Source: Pseudomonadota bacterium (GTDB taxonomy: Bacteria; Desulfobacterota; Binatia; Binatales; Binataceae). From it: 64,000 bases of DNA. The notes under the pieces were generated by a model, which did not search any database, was not told the origin of the DNA, and was given only the letters and a program-made list of their open reading frames with translations. Shown here one piece after another: positions 1-8,565 of this stretch. How positions within the stretch are numbered: position 1 is the stretch's first letter; every line of letters starts with the position of its first letter. The translations under genes and the position numbers were made by a program. Location: positions 39,611-103,610 of the forward strand of contig JAJPJA010000017.1 of the NCBI GenBank assembly GCA_021324455.1, written 5' to 3'.

Positions 1-118
1 GCCGCAGATGCGGATTGCCGATCCGCTCCAACGCCTGGTCCATCCGCTCCAGCTTGTAGATCTCGCCGCGCGCTTCGAGTGAATAAAGCCAGTCCAAAGT
101 CTGCTGCAGCCGTTCCAT
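1..118 (-). CDS. folC: Folylpolyglutamate/dihydrofolate synthase, N-terminal fragment (cut by window edge)
   Basis: Reverse-strand reading from an ATG at 118 gives a peptide beginning MERLQQTLDWLYSLEARG and containing LERMDQAL followed by IGNPHLR. This is the typical FolC/Mur-ligase-like N-terminus, where a 'Y..L...G' segment is followed by 'L.RM...L..LGNPH'. FolC adds glutamate to folates in the cytoplasm, and in many bacteria also makes dihydrofolate. Only the first 39 residues are inside the window, so the ATP-binding loop cannot be checked. It lies 85 bp downstream of accD on the same strand; accD-folC is a common bacterial gene order and supports the call. Confidence 0.75.
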   Translation of the reverse strand, partial: MERLQQTLDWLYSLEARGEIYKLERMDQALERIGNPHLR

Positions 119-203
119 TCGGCTGCCTATTGTAGCCGTGACCGACGCCGGTTCAAAGCACAAGAGCTTACCGCTATGCACTGAAGTTGCCGCGGCGCCG
201 CCA

Positions 204-1034
204 TCAGCGCCGCGGGCGCAGGATGCTCAGGAGATGAGCCAGTGTCTGGCGCATCTGATGGCGCGGCACGATGGCGTCGAGCATCCCGTGCGCGAGCAGG
301 AATTCGGCTTTCTGAAAATCCTCGGGTAAACGCTGATTGATGGTCTGTTCGATTACGCGGCGGCCGGCAAAGCCAATCAGGGCGCCGGGTTCGGCCAGAT
401 TCAGATCCCCCAGCATCGCGAACGACGCCGCCACCCCGCCGGTGGTCGGGTCGCAGCAAACCGATATATAAGGCACGCGCGCGTCGCGCAGCCGCGCGAT
501 CGCCGACGACACCTTCGCCATCTGCATCAGCGACAGCGCTCCTTCCTGCATCCGCGCCCCGCCCGACGCGCTGAACACCACCGCCGCAACCCGCCTGGCG
601 CGGGCATGGACGAACAGCCGCGCCATCTTCTCGCCCACCACGATTCCCATGCTGCCGCCCATGAAGTTGAAGTCCATCACGCCCAGCGCAACCGGGCGTC
701 CTTCGATCCGGCAGGTGCCGATCACGGCGGCGTCGCCGCGGCCGCTGGCGCCGCGCGCCTGCATCAGCCGTTCCGGATAGGCTTTGGAATCGCGGAATTC
801 AAGCGGGTCGCCGCCGGCCAGACCCGGGTACAGTTCGCGCCACGAACCGCGGTCGGCGGTGATCGCCAGGCGCTGCTCGACGGTCAGCCGATGATGATAG
901 CCGCATTTCAGACAGACGTTGAGATTGCGCTCGACTTCCTTGCGAAACGCGATCTCGCGGCATCCGGGACACTTGACCCACAAATCCTCGGGCGGCGAGG
1001 GCTGCGGCGCTTCTGTGCGTGGCATCGTCGGCAT
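204..1034 (-). CDS. accD: Acetyl-CoA carboxylase carboxyltransferase subunit beta
   Basis: AccD is the beta half of the carboxyltransferase that moves CO2 from biotin to acetyl-CoA in the first step of fatty-acid synthesis. An N-terminal zinc ribbon is visible (CPGC, then CLKCGYHHR), followed by the crotonase-fold core with MDFNFMGGSMG, the GGARMQEG segment and PTTGGVAASFAMLGD, all characteristic of AccD. About 276 residues from the ATG at 1034, close to the usual 280-300. The frame is open upstream to a TTG at 1091 and there is another ATG at 1025; no strong ribosome site separates them. The gene precedes folC on the same strand. No accA is in the window. Confidence 0.93.
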   Translation of the reverse strand: MPTMPRTEAPQPSPPEDLWVKCPGCREIAFRKEVERNLNVCLKCGYHHRLTVEQRLAITADRGSWRELYPGLAGGDPLEFRDSKAYPERLMQARGASGRGDAAVIGTCRIEGRPVALGVMDFNFMGGSMGIVVGEKMARLFVHARARRVAAVVFSASGGARMQEGALSLMQMAKVSSAIARLRDARVPYISVCCDPTTGGVAASFAMLGDLNLAEPGALIGFAGRRVIEQTINQRLPEDFQKAEFLLAHGMLDAIVPRHQMRQTLAHLLSILRPRR

Positions 1035-1136
1035 CAGGGAATACTGTGCAGGAAAGCGAAGTTTTGTTTCAAGCCGTATGTCCGGCCTCAAAGCAACTGC
1101 CGGATGCGCTTGACGCCGCCGGCATCGGCGCCGGTA

Positions 1137-1165
1137 CCCGCCCCAAGCTCTAAGCTGGGGGCGGG
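1137..1165 (-). terminator. GC-rich hairpin overlapping the stop of the SnoaL-like gene
   Basis: CCCGCCCC-AAGCT (1137-1149) pairs with AGCT-GGGGGCGGG (1153-1165) with one mismatch, giving a roughly 12-bp stem and a tiny loop that contains the TAG stop at 1150-1152. No U-tract follows on either strand, so it may be a weak or Rho-assisted terminator, or an mRNA-stabilising 3' end, between the SnoaL-like gene and accD. Confidence 0.4.
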
Positions 1166-1608
1166 TTGAGATGCCACAGGACGTGCAGGCAGTAGCTCTT
1201 GATGCGCCATCCCTGCGCCGTGCGGATCAGATCGTGGGTATAGAATCCGCCCATGTCGTAAATCGGGTCGCCCGGCTTCCAGCCGTGGACGAAATGGCGC
1301 GCCTGCATATACACCACGCATTTGGCCCGATCGCCGGCAACCTCGATTTTCGGATTGGTGAGCACGTGCTGGGTCACCGCGAATTTGGAAATGCGGCGGA
1401 TGATGATGCTGGCCCATTTGTCGGCGCTGAGCGTGGCCGGCTTGCTGGCGCCAAAGCTCCCGCCGACCCCGTCAACCGTGATTTCATCGGCCCAGATCGA
1501 GCGAAACAGCTTTTCGTCCTTTTGGTCGACGCCGGTGGCGTAGTTGTATACCACCTCGGCGATTTCGGCCCGGTCCAGCAGCAGCTGCAGCTTTTCCTGG
1601 TCGGTCAT
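1150..1608 (-). CDS. SnoaL-like / NTF2-like family protein
   Basis: 152 residues. The N-terminus (MTDQEKLQLLLDRAEIAEVV, then YATGVDQKDEKLFRSIW) and the later segments HVLTNPKIEV and WRIKSYCLHV follow the alpha+beta-barrel pattern of SnoaL_4/NTF2-like proteins. These include steroid isomerases, dehydratases and polyketide cyclases acting on small hydrophobic ligands. The specific substrate cannot be read. The D in YATGVDQ matches the position often occupied by a conserved Asp in this group. The ATG at 1608 is preceded by a purine-rich stretch. It stands alone, upstream of accD on the same strand. Confidence 0.75.
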   Translation of the reverse strand: MTDQEKLQLLLDRAEIAEVVYNYATGVDQKDEKLFRSIWADEITVDGVGGSFGASKPATLSADKWASIIIRRISKFAVTQHVLTNPKIEVAGDRAKCVVYMQARHFVHGWKPGDPIYDMGGFYTHDLIRTAQGWRIKSYCLHVLWHLNPPPA

Positions 1609-1986
1609 TCGCGTTTTCCTCCAGATGCTTGCGGTCTGTCAGCTTGGCAACATGGAGCAGTGTGCGCTTATATTATGGTTTGGGGTCAATCGCAACCTGA
1701 CTGCGCGGTGGTTGAGGCGGGTTGGAGGGACTCGTTCGGGGCCGCAGACAGACTCTTGAGAGCTTATCTTATTGAAACTTTCGGTGGCGCTGTTAAGCTG
1801 CGGCCAGCGTGCCATGGTTCTGGTGTTAATGTCATTTGACGACCGTAATACGTGCAACGGCTGCCTGCGGGTCCCAAATTTGCCGGATTCGATGAACCTG
1901 TTCTCATCTGTTAAAATTTAGTACGATTTTAATGGAATGGCGTCCTCAATTGACAAATCAGGCCGATTTTCTATTCGGATGTTCAG
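1609..1986. promoter_or_regulatory. Divergent intergenic region with AT-rich inverted repeat
   Basis: This 378-bp gap separates the SnoaL-like gene (reverse) from the HExxH protein (forward). It holds a perfect inverted repeat TTAAAAT (1911-1917) / ATTTTAA (1926-1932) with an 8-bp spacer, and a TTGACA hexamer at 1950-1955. A -10 box at the proper spacing after TTGACA is poor and would put the start of transcription almost on the ATG at 1987. The repeat may be an operator or part of the promoter; nothing else was recognised. Confidence 0.35.
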
Positions 1987-2775
1987 ATGAACAAAAACCC
2001 CGCCGCGACGGATAAGGTGGTCAGATCGGTGCTCGCGAAAGCTGGAGTGCTGGGCGCGCGCGAACTCGCCGCCTGGAAGCGTCCTCAGGACGATATCCGC
2101 AGACTGAGCCAGCGCGACTACGCCGCCAGTTTGCGGCGTCATCTGAGTTCCGCCCGGGTGGACGCGCTGGTGCGCCGGGCACGCGAGGTGTGGCCGCATT
2201 TCAACCGCGCCGTGCTGGGACCGCCCTCACAGGAGTTCTTTGCCAGCGCCGCCGACGCTTTGCAGCTGCATATCAAGGCGGCGCGCTATCGAAGCCTGGC
2301 GTTGTATGGATTTTATGTCGATCGGGCGGGTACGATGCTGACCAAGCCGTTGATTTTCGTCAACAGCGCGCATCATGCGCTGGCGATCGGAACGGCCTTT
2401 TGCCACGAAGTGGGTCATCATTTCTCCGCCGAAGTGACCAAACCGAAGTCCGCCAGGATCAGGTTCTATTTCGACGCCGCCTACAGCGCCCATCTGCGCG
2501 ACGAAGGCGAGCTGTTTGCCGACGTGGTGGTGTCGTTGGCGGGTTATCCGAAAACGGCGGCGGGGCGGATTTTTACCAAACCCGAGCGCCGGAAAATCGC
2601 GCAAAAGGGCGGCCTCGATGAAGCCCTGATCCAGCGCATCCGGGACCATCTGGGCGGCTCCTACGGATTCGATTTCTCGGCCGCGCTCTCACCGCGTCAA
2701 AATCTGCAGTACCTGGCCGGGATGCTTCATTACGCCAAGCTGCGTTCGGCGCTGCTGGAGGAATTCGACGTCTGA
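1987..2775 (+). CDS. HExxH zinc-metallopeptidase-like protein, possibly ImmA/IrrE-type
   Basis: 262 residues. A clear HExxH zinc site (AFCHEVGHHFS, about residues 138-148) is followed some 30 residues later by RDEGELFADVVVSLAGYP. The acidic residue followed by 'FA..VV' resembles the third ligand and the 'E..A..FA..LLMP' segment of ImmA/IrrE peptidases. No signal peptide, transmembrane helix or helix-turn-helix is seen, so it is probably cytoplasmic. ImmA/IrrE members usually sit next to an XRE-type repressor they cleave; none is adjacent here. The start is an ATG just after the AT-rich upstream region. The peptidase class is supported; the role is unknown. Confidence 0.6.
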   Translation: MNKNPAATDKVVRSVLAKAGVLGARELAAWKRPQDDIRRLSQRDYAASLRRHLSSARVDALVRRAREVWPHFNRAVLGPPSQEFFASAADALQLHIKAARYRSLALYGFYVDRAGTMLTKPLIFVNSAHHALAIGTAFCHEVGHHFSAEVTKPKSARIRFYFDAAYSAHLRDEGELFADVVVSLAGYPKTAAGRIFTKPERRKIAQKGGLDEALIQRIRDHLGGSYGFDFSAALSPRQNLQYLAGMLHYAKLRSALLEEFDV

Positions 2776-2797
2776 CCGGTTGCCGCACCCGATATCC

Positions 2798-3622
2798 CTA
2801 AGCTTTGGTCCCGACTGCGGTAAAGCACAAAAGGCATCCGAAAAACCGTCCCGCGTTCTGACGCCGCTTCAAATCGGCAAACCACCGCCGGGCATCTTTA
2901 GCGCTGATCACGCCCCGCTGGACCGCCGCTTTCGCGGTGGCGTCCAGCCGCAGCAGCTTGGTCGCGTTGGTCAGGTCATAGGAGACCAGCGGCGTGGGAA
3001 TAATCAGCACGTCGCGCAGGCCCCTGGTCTTGAGCAGACCCAGAAGGGAGCGGCCGATCCAGGACGATTGGATGCTGTCGGCCAGAGTCAGAACAATACT
3101 TCGGGTAGTGGCGCGATCCTCCGCGTCGATTATCAGGGTCGAATGGTCGGGTTCGAACAGCACCACTCGGCCGCCCCGTTTGACTACCCGCACCATCTCC
3201 GCAATCGCCCGCGGCGGGTCGGCAAGATGCTGCAGAACTCGTTCTGACCAGCAGGCGGCGAAGCTGTTGTCGGGGAGGTCGAGTTGATGAGCGTCGCCGA
3301 CGGCGAATCGGATCGATCGCCCGAATTTCCGCGAGCGTTTGCGCGCCTGCGCGATCATCGCCGCGCTGGAATCGATACCCACCACCTTTCCGCGCGGCGT
3401 GACGTACGGCACCAACTCGCGCGAATCCTCTCCCAGACCGCAGCCGAGGTCCAACACCGTGTCGCCCGGATGCAGGTTGAGCAGGTCGTAACGGGCCCGG
3501 CTTAGATCTCTTAAGCGTGCTGCCGTATGTTCCAGGTAACTGACATACTGCGACGCTTCGCCGATCGCGTCGAGATTGCTGAAGCCGCCGGGATCGAAAG
3601 TGGATCGCGAAGTCTTAGGCAT
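2798..3622 (-). CDS. Class I SAM-dependent methyltransferase
   Basis: 274 residues. Motif I (VLDLGCGLGEDS, about residue 57), the acidic end of strand 2 (VVGIDSS), a motif-II-type AVGDAHQLDLPDNSFA and motif III (VKRGGRVVLFEPD) define a Rossmann methyltransferase of the UbiE/Methyltransf_11 type. These transfer a methyl group from S-adenosylmethionine to a small molecule, often a quinone or lipid. The helical C-terminal third (about residues 190-274) may form the substrate lid; the substrate cannot be told. Convergent with the HExxH gene, 22 bp away. The short dyad CACAA-T-TTGTG at 3653-3663 lies just upstream of the ATG. Confidence 0.85.
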   Translation of the reverse strand: MPKTSRSTFDPGGFSNLDAIGEASQYVSYLEHTAARLRDLSRARYDLLNLHPGDTVLDLGCGLGEDSRELVPYVTPRGKVVGIDSSAAMIAQARKRSRKFGRSIRFAVGDAHQLDLPDNSFAACWSERVLQHLADPPRAIAEMVRVVKRGGRVVLFEPDHSTLIIDAEDRATTRSIVLTLADSIQSSWIGRSLLGLLKTRGLRDVLIIPTPLVSYDLTNATKLLRLDATAKAAVQRGVISAKDARRWFADLKRRQNAGRFFGCLLCFTAVGTKA

Positions 3623-3955
3623 GGGCGATGTTCTTCATGTTCCTCAAGTTTACACAATTTGTGCTTATGCTGTCCATGAGGCGCAACTACGAGTTTTTTT
3701 GCGGCAACCGCCCGCGGCTCGGCGGCCCCGTATAGTCTATCGATGCGGGCGCGGATGCGAAGCCATAGGAAAAAAGCGTCCGCAGGCGCGCAAGCTTCAG
3801 TCTGCCGTGCGCGCCTTGAAGAAGATTGGGCCGACCTGGTTTTTGCGTTCAGGCTGTTGGGCCAGTAAGACAAACAAAAGTGGACGCCGCCGCACGGAAT
3901 TATAACATGTCGTCCAGCGGCGCCGTACTTGAGCTACCGGCCCGGGGGGATGGTT
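3623..3955. other. Intergenic region without recognisable gene
   Basis: A 333-bp gap between two reverse-strand genes. The open frames here lack family motifs and ribosome sites. It contains the dyad CACAATTTGTG (3653-3663) near the methyltransferase start and an AT-rich TATAACATG stretch near 3901. Nothing else could be supported. Confidence 0.4.
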
Positions 3956-4975
3956 TCAGGATTTGGCGTGTGGCGTGCCCAGGTAGGGAAACTCCTTGAG
4001 CGTGTCGGTATGCGGTTTGAGACCGTCCGGCGGGATGGCGCCTTTGGAGATAAACTCCAGCCGATGCGCCACCACATGATCGGTGAAGGTGCGTCCGTTG
4101 GGAAATCCGGCCGGTTTGGACGGATTGTAGCGCATCACATCGGGCAGCAGCCGATCCGCGTCGATCGCCGCGATCGCTTCCTCGCGGGTGTAGTTGCCCG
4201 TGTGTCCCAGCACGTGAACGAATTGATCCAGGAAGCGTTCGCGGTCGTATATCGGCTCGCACGCATTGTAGGCTTCCTTGGTTTCGTCGGTATTGAAGAA
4301 GCTGGCCACGGTCGGATTGCCGTCGCGGTCGACATGGACCAGTTGACCGTTGCGGCGCACGGAGCAGCGGCCCCAGATACTGACTTCGGGTTTTGCGCCC
4401 AGCGTGCCGGTCGGCATTTCCAGGACCATCGCGAAGACGTTCTCGTTGGCCAGGCGGTCCTTGCCGGTCCACGGCGATTTGCCGCCCAGACGGGGTTTTT
4501 CCGTGAAATTCCTCCCGCCCTGCGCGTCGAACAGTTGCAGGATACCGTCGAAGTCGACGAAAAACGCGTCGCTGCGAAGCCCGGCGAAAAATGTATATGG
4601 ACCCGCTTTGACGATGTTCGGTTTGGCCCCGAAAGAGCATTCGGCGTCGCTGATTATCTTCTCTCCCACCGCTTCGGGAGAACGCGCCTCGGCTCCCACG
4701 GCTAGGTACACGCTGCCGGTCTGCCGCCCGCCCTGCGATTTGGCAAACACGAAGCTGATTGCCACATCAGTAAGCAGGTCGCCGTCGTTGTCGATATTGA
4801 TCCGGTAGATGGCATCGGGATGGAAGTCCGCGGCTTCGGCAAATGTGTTGCAGTTGAGAATCAGTACGGTCCGATTCGGGTCGGCCGGCGCCTGAAAGGC
4901 GTAGAGGTCGGTGAGGTCGAGTCGTTGATCTCCGGCCGGGGGGCCAAGCTTAAGTCCGGTGAAGTGATTTGACAT
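3956..4975 (-). CDS. DUF4331 domain-containing protein
   Basis: 339 residues. The start MSNHFTGLKLGPPAGDQRLD followed by LTDLYAFQAPADPNRTVLIL is the signature of DUF4331 proteins ('H.DG...GDP..D.TDvYAF'). Further conserved-looking segments are INIDNDGDLLTDVAISFVF, FFAGLRSDAFFVDFDG and a central block ending in SIWGRCSV. The biochemical function of the family is not known. No signal peptide is seen, so it is probably cytoplasmic. It is a single gene about 150 bp from the enoyl-CoA hydratase on the same strand. The ATG at 4975 is preceded by a GGGGGAGG-type ribosome site on the reverse strand. Confidence 0.85.
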   Translation of the reverse strand: MSNHFTGLKLGPPAGDQRLDLTDLYAFQAPADPNRTVLILNCNTFAEAADFHPDAIYRINIDNDGDLLTDVAISFVFAKSQGGRQTGSVYLAVGAEARSPEAVGEKIISDAECSFGAKPNIVKAGPYTFFAGLRSDAFFVDFDGILQLFDAQGGRNFTEKPRLGGKSPWTGKDRLANENVFAMVLEMPTGTLGAKPEVSIWGRCSVRRNGQLVHVDRDGNPTVASFFNTDETKEAYNACEPIYDRERFLDQFVHVLGHTGNYTREEAIAAIDADRLLPDVMRYNPSKPAGFPNGRTFTDHVVAHRLEFISKGAIPPDGLKPHTDTLKEFPYLGTPHAKS

Positions 4976-5131
4976 CCTATTCCTCCCCCAAGCCGAATCT
5001 GGCTGTCTATATCATTATTTCAACTGAATGTAGGCTAAACGGCGAAAGCTTTCAAGCTTCAATCTGAATCCTCGCGCCGCTGACTATCCGCCCAAAGCAC
5101 GCCAGAGTCGGTTTTGGATCATGCGATGCGC

Positions 5132-5923
5132 TCAGCTTCGCCGGAATCGCGGCGGACGCTTTTCGCTCAACGCCCGCAGCGCCTCCTTGAAGTCCTCCGA
5201 GCGGCTCATCCGGCGCGTGGTGGCCTCGTTTTCGGCCAGCGCCTGCCTCAGATCGATAACCTGATGCCGGTAGAACAGATGCTTGGCTTGCGCCACACCC
5301 AACGGGGAGCAGTTGTCGGCGATATCGCGCGCTATCGCCTGCGCCGCCGCCACCAGCTGATGGTCGGGTACCACGCGGTTGACCAGCTTGAGTTCCAGGG
5401 CTTCGCGGGCGCCGACCATGCGTCCGCTGAGGCCCATCTCCAATGCCGGGGCGAAGCCGATCATGCGCGGCAGCAGCCATGACGCGCCCAGCTCCGGCGC
5501 CAGACCGCGGCGGACGAAAATCATCGACATCTTTGCGCTTTCCGCCGCGACCCGGATGTCGAAGTACAACGCCATTGAGAAGCCGATTCCGACGCAATGG
5601 CCGTTAAGCGCGCCGATCACCGGCTTGTTCAGCTCGGTCAGGTAAACGAACATGGCCTGGCGCTCTTCCGGCATCCCGGCCCACGCTTCTTTGCCGCCCT
5701 TGCTGATGGTCTTCAGGTCGTCGGCGTCAAGCCCGGCGCAGAACGATTTGCCGGCCCCCGTAACAACTATGGCGCCGATCGAGTCGTCGGCTTCGGCGTC
5801 AGCGATGGCAGCGCGCATCTCGCGATGCATGGTCCAGGTAAAGGCGTTGAGACGCGCGGGCCGATTAAGCGTTATGGTGGCGGCACCGCCGCTCTTTTCA
5901 TAAATGATCTGGCTGAAATCCAT
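5132..5923 (-). CDS. Enoyl-CoA hydratase/isomerase (crotonase) family protein
   Basis: 263 residues with the crotonase pattern: ITLNRPARLNAFTW near the N-terminus, IVVTGAGKSFCAGLDADDL (first oxyanion-hole segment, about residues 49-67) and ALNGHCVGIGFSMALYFDIR (second oxyanion-hole segment, about 105-125), then FVRRGLAPELGASWLLPR. In enoyl-CoA hydratases the catalytic Glu pair lies around 'E..lG..P' segments; here PELG supplies one glutamate. It likely hydrates or isomerises a CoA thioester in beta-oxidation-like catabolism. It is not adjacent to the acyl-CoA dehydrogenases at 42-45 kb but could act in the same pathway. Confidence 0.88.
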   Translation of the reverse strand: MDFSQIIYEKSGGAATITLNRPARLNAFTWTMHREMRAAIADAEADDSIGAIVVTGAGKSFCAGLDADDLKTISKGGKEAWAGMPEERQAMFVYLTELNKPVIGALNGHCVGIGFSMALYFDIRVAAESAKMSMIFVRRGLAPELGASWLLPRMIGFAPALEMGLSGRMVGAREALELKLVNRVVPDHQLVAAAQAIARDIADNCSPLGVAQAKHLFYRHQVIDLRQALAENEATTRRMSRSEDFKEALRALSEKRPPRFRRS

Positions 5924-6028
5924 GGCGACACTCCGGGACGATCCGTGCGATCATAGCGGCCGCGCGAACACCGAGTCCAAACGCGCGGGTCTGGAGCGGC
6001 CGCAGTTCATCGGCTAGCATTCGGACCG

Positions 6029-7183
6029 ATGCGTCCACAAATCCCGCCGCGCTCCGAATGCGACGCCGTAATCGTCGGCGGCGGTCCCGCCGGACTCGCC
6101 GCCGCGATTGCCGCCCGGATGCGCGGGCTCAAGGTCGTCGTGGCCGACGCCGCGCGCATCCCGGTGCACAAGGCGTGCGGCGAAGGGCTGATGCCCGACG
6201 GCGTCCAGGCCCTGCGCCAACTGGGCGTTGTGTTGGGCGCCGGCGAGTTCCGCCCGTTTGTCGGTATCCGCTTCGTGGACGGCGGCGTATCCGCGCAGGG
6301 ACGATTCGCATCGGCAGCCGGTGCCGGAGTGCGGCGCGCGGTGTTGCATCGCCGGCTTGTCCGGCGCGCGGCTGAAGTGGGCGTGGAGATTCATTGGGGA
6401 TGTCCGGTTAAGTCCTTCAGCGGCGGCTGCCTCCGAATCGGCGATCGGACGCTGCGCCCGCGCTGGCTGGTCGGCGCCGACGGACTTCATTCCCGCGTCC
6501 GCCGCTGGGCCGGACTGGAGCGCGGATGGAGCGCGCAGCCGCGTATCGGAACGCGAATACATTATCGCGTCGAGCCCTGGACCGATCTGGTCGAAGTCCA
6601 CTGGCGTCAACACTGCCAGGCCTACGTCACTCCGGTTGCGGCGGACGAGATATGCGTTGCGCTGATGACCAATCGCGACGCTCCCGAGCGCATCGAAGAC
6701 CTCAGCGCGCTGTTTCCCACGCTTGCGGCCCGCCTGCGCGGCGCCCAACCCTCCGATTCAGTCAGGGGCGCCGCTTCACTGACGCGCAAGCTGCGTGCGG
6801 TGGCGAGCGGACGCGTGGTTTTGATCGGCGACGCCGCGGGCTCGGTTGACGCGATTACCGGGCAGGGCCTTTCGATGGCGCTGCGGCAGGCGCTGGTGTT
6901 GGGTGAGGCGCTGGCGCGCGGCGACCTGGCTCCCTATGCCGCGGCGCATCGGCGGATCACCCGGACGCCGCGCATGATGGCGCGGATGCTGCTGATTCTG
7001 GACGGCCGGCCGCATCTGCGTCACGCGGCTTTGCGCGCTCTGGCGGCGCGGCCCGCGTTGTTCTCGCGATTGCTGGCGGCCCATGTCGGCGCGATAAATC
7101 CGCCGGTCATGATCCGCGATCTCGCCGGTTTGACCGCCAGAACCCTGGTCATGGGTGCCGCCGCCCGCGTGGCCTGTTTGTAG
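6029..7183 (+). CDS. FAD-dependent oxidoreductase, geranylgeranyl-reductase-like
   Basis: 384 residues. An N-terminal Rossmann FAD site (DAVIVGGGPAGLAAAIAAR, about residues 12-30), then the CGEGLMPDGVQALRQLG segment typical of geranylgeranyl reductase and related halogenase/hydroxylase flavoproteins. The second FAD motif, VLIGDAAGSVDAITGQGLSM, occurs near residue 265. These enzymes reduce isoprenoid double bonds or oxidise aromatic or polyketide substrates. It is the first gene of a tight operon: yceI begins 4 bp after its stop. YceI proteins bind polyisoprenoids in known structures, so an isoprenoid substrate is plausible but inferred. No clear transmembrane helix. Confidence 0.8.
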   Translation: MRPQIPPRSECDAVIVGGGPAGLAAAIAARMRGLKVVVADAARIPVHKACGEGLMPDGVQALRQLGVVLGAGEFRPFVGIRFVDGGVSAQGRFASAAGAGVRRAVLHRRLVRRAAEVGVEIHWGCPVKSFSGGCLRIGDRTLRPRWLVGADGLHSRVRRWAGLERGWSAQPRIGTRIHYRVEPWTDLVEVHWRQHCQAYVTPVAADEICVALMTNRDAPERIEDLSALFPTLAARLRGAQPSDSVRGAASLTRKLRAVASGRVVLIGDAAGSVDAITGQGLSMALRQALVLGEALARGDLAPYAAAHRRITRTPRMMARMLLILDGRPHLRHAALRALAARPALFSRLLAAHVGAINPPVMIRDLAGLTARTLVMGAAARVACL

Positions 7184-7187
7184 CCCG

Positions 7188-7778
7188 ATGCGCCGGCTTG
7201 ATGCGGCTGTGGCTCTCCTGATCGTCGCCAGCCTGGGCGCGGCGGCCGCGCCGGTCAGGCAAGAGGCGATTATCGATCTCGATCCCGCCAACACCACGAT
7301 TAATTTCACCCTCAAAGGCTTTCCGCATACGACCACGGGTTCGTTCCGGCTCAAACGGGGCGAGATTCGGGTCGATCCGGAAAGCGGGCGCGCCGGCGGC
7401 AGTATCGTGGTGGACGCGAACAGCGGCGCCACCGGAATCGGCATGCGCGACAGCGAGATGAAAGACCGCATCCTCGAAGCGCGCAGCTACCCCGAAATCG
7501 TTTTCACGCCGCGCAAGGTCAGCGGCACTCCGCTGGCGCGCGGCGTGTTCGTCATGACCGTCAGCGGAACCATGACGGTGCACGGAGCGGCGCACGAACT
7601 CACCATGGAAGTTTCGATCGATCGGCGCGGCGACGATTTCAGCGCCGCCGCGCGGCTGAACATTCCCTACGTGGCCTGGGGAATGAAAAATCCCAGCGTG
7701 CTGTTTCTGACCGTATCCGACGCCGTTTTGGTGGACGTAAGCAGCACTGGACACGTGATTTGGAAAATTGTCAGATAG
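7188..7778 (+). CDS. YceI family periplasmic lipid-binding-like protein
   Basis: 196 residues from the ATG at 7188. A frame-compatible start at 7155 would overlap the upstream gene and spoil the signal peptide MRRLDAAVALLIVASLGAAA. The rest fits YceI: DPANTTINFTLKGFPHTTTGSF, a VDANSGATGIGMRDSEMKD block, PEIVFTPRKVSG, then VSGTMTVHGAAHELTM. YceI proteins are lipocalin-like barrels that bind polyprenyl chains in the periplasm. Tightly packed between the geranylgeranyl-reductase-like gene (4 bp) and the SDR gene (4 bp), so almost certainly co-transcribed. Confidence 0.88.
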   Translation: MRRLDAAVALLIVASLGAAAAPVRQEAIIDLDPANTTINFTLKGFPHTTTGSFRLKRGEIRVDPESGRAGGSIVVDANSGATGIGMRDSEMKDRILEARSYPEIVFTPRKVSGTPLARGVFVMTVSGTMTVHGAAHELTMEVSIDRRGDDFSAAARLNIPYVAWGMKNPSVLFLTVSDAVLVDVSSTGHVIWKIVR

Positions 7779-7782
7779 GGCG

Positions 7783-8565
7783 ATGCCGGAACTCAAGGAC
7801 AAAGTCGCCATCATCACCGGCGGCGGCCAGGGAATTGGCAAGCAGATTGCCCTCGCCCTCGCCGATCAGGGCGCCCGGCTGACCCTGACCCAACGTTCCG
7901 TCGGTCCGCTGGAGGCTACCTGCGCCGGGATCAAGGCAACTGGCGGCGAAGCGATAGCCATCAGCGGCGACATTTCCAGCGAAGCGGATTGCCGCAAAAT
8001 CGCCGATCAAACTCTCGCCCGCTATGGACGTATCGACATCCTGGTCAACAGCGCCGGTCTGTTCGGGGTTACCAAGCTCACCACCGACATGACGCTGGCC
8101 GAATGGAACGAAGTGATCGACAGCAATCTGACCGGCACCTGGCTGATGACCCGTGCGGTGCTGCCGGTGATGGCGCGGCAGCAGTCGGGCAACATCATCA
8201 ATATCGGATCGACGGCGGGACGGCGCGGCTATACGCTGCGCGCGCATTACTCGGCCGCGAAGTGGGCCATCATCGGACTGACCCAGACCTGGGCCGTGGA
8301 ATGGGGCAAATCGGGCATCCGGGTGAACTGCGTATGCCCGGGTGCGGTGCAGGGCGAGCGCATCGAACGCGCGATCAAGGCGCGGATGGAAACTTTGGGT
8401 ATCACCTATGAGCGCGCCAGACAGGGACTGACGGCGGGCAGTCCGATGGGCCGGATGGTGAGTGAAGAAGAAGTCGCGCGCGTGGTGGTGTTCCTGGCCA
8501 GCGACCGCTCCGCCGGGATGACCGGCCAGTCAATCAACGTCGACCTCGGCGCCGTGATGAATTAG
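7783..8565 (+). CDS. Short-chain dehydrogenase/reductase (SDR)
   Basis: 260 residues from the ATG at 7783; the longer frame begins with a TTG inside yceI. The cofactor motif TGGGQGIG lies near residue 11, and the NSAG segment (ILVNSAGLFG) and the catalytic Ser plus YSAAK (IGSTAGRRG... HYSAAKWA) are intact, so it should be an active NAD(P)-dependent alcohol/ketone oxidoreductase. VNCVCPGAV and the C-terminal TGQSINVDLG are classical-SDR features. It is the third gene of the operon. Its stop overlaps by 4 bp the stop of the converging polysaccharide deacetylase gene. Confidence 0.9.
   Translation: MPELKDKVAIITGGGQGIGKQIALALADQGARLTLTQRSVGPLEATCAGIKATGGEAIAISGDISSEADCRKIADQTLARYGRIDILVNSAGLFGVTKLTTDMTLAEWNEVIDSNLTGTWLMTRAVLPVMARQQSGNIINIGSTAGRRGYTLRAHYSAAKWAIIGLTQTWAVEWGKSGIRVNCVCPGAVQGERIERAIKARMETLGITYERARQGLTAGSPMGRMVSEEEVARVVVFLASDRSAGMTGQSINVDLGAVMN

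Noticed and set aside
1941..1986. TTGACA at 1950 as promoter of the HExxH gene
   Set aside because: The -10 position reads ATTCGG/TATTCG and transcription would begin at the start codon; not convincing alone.
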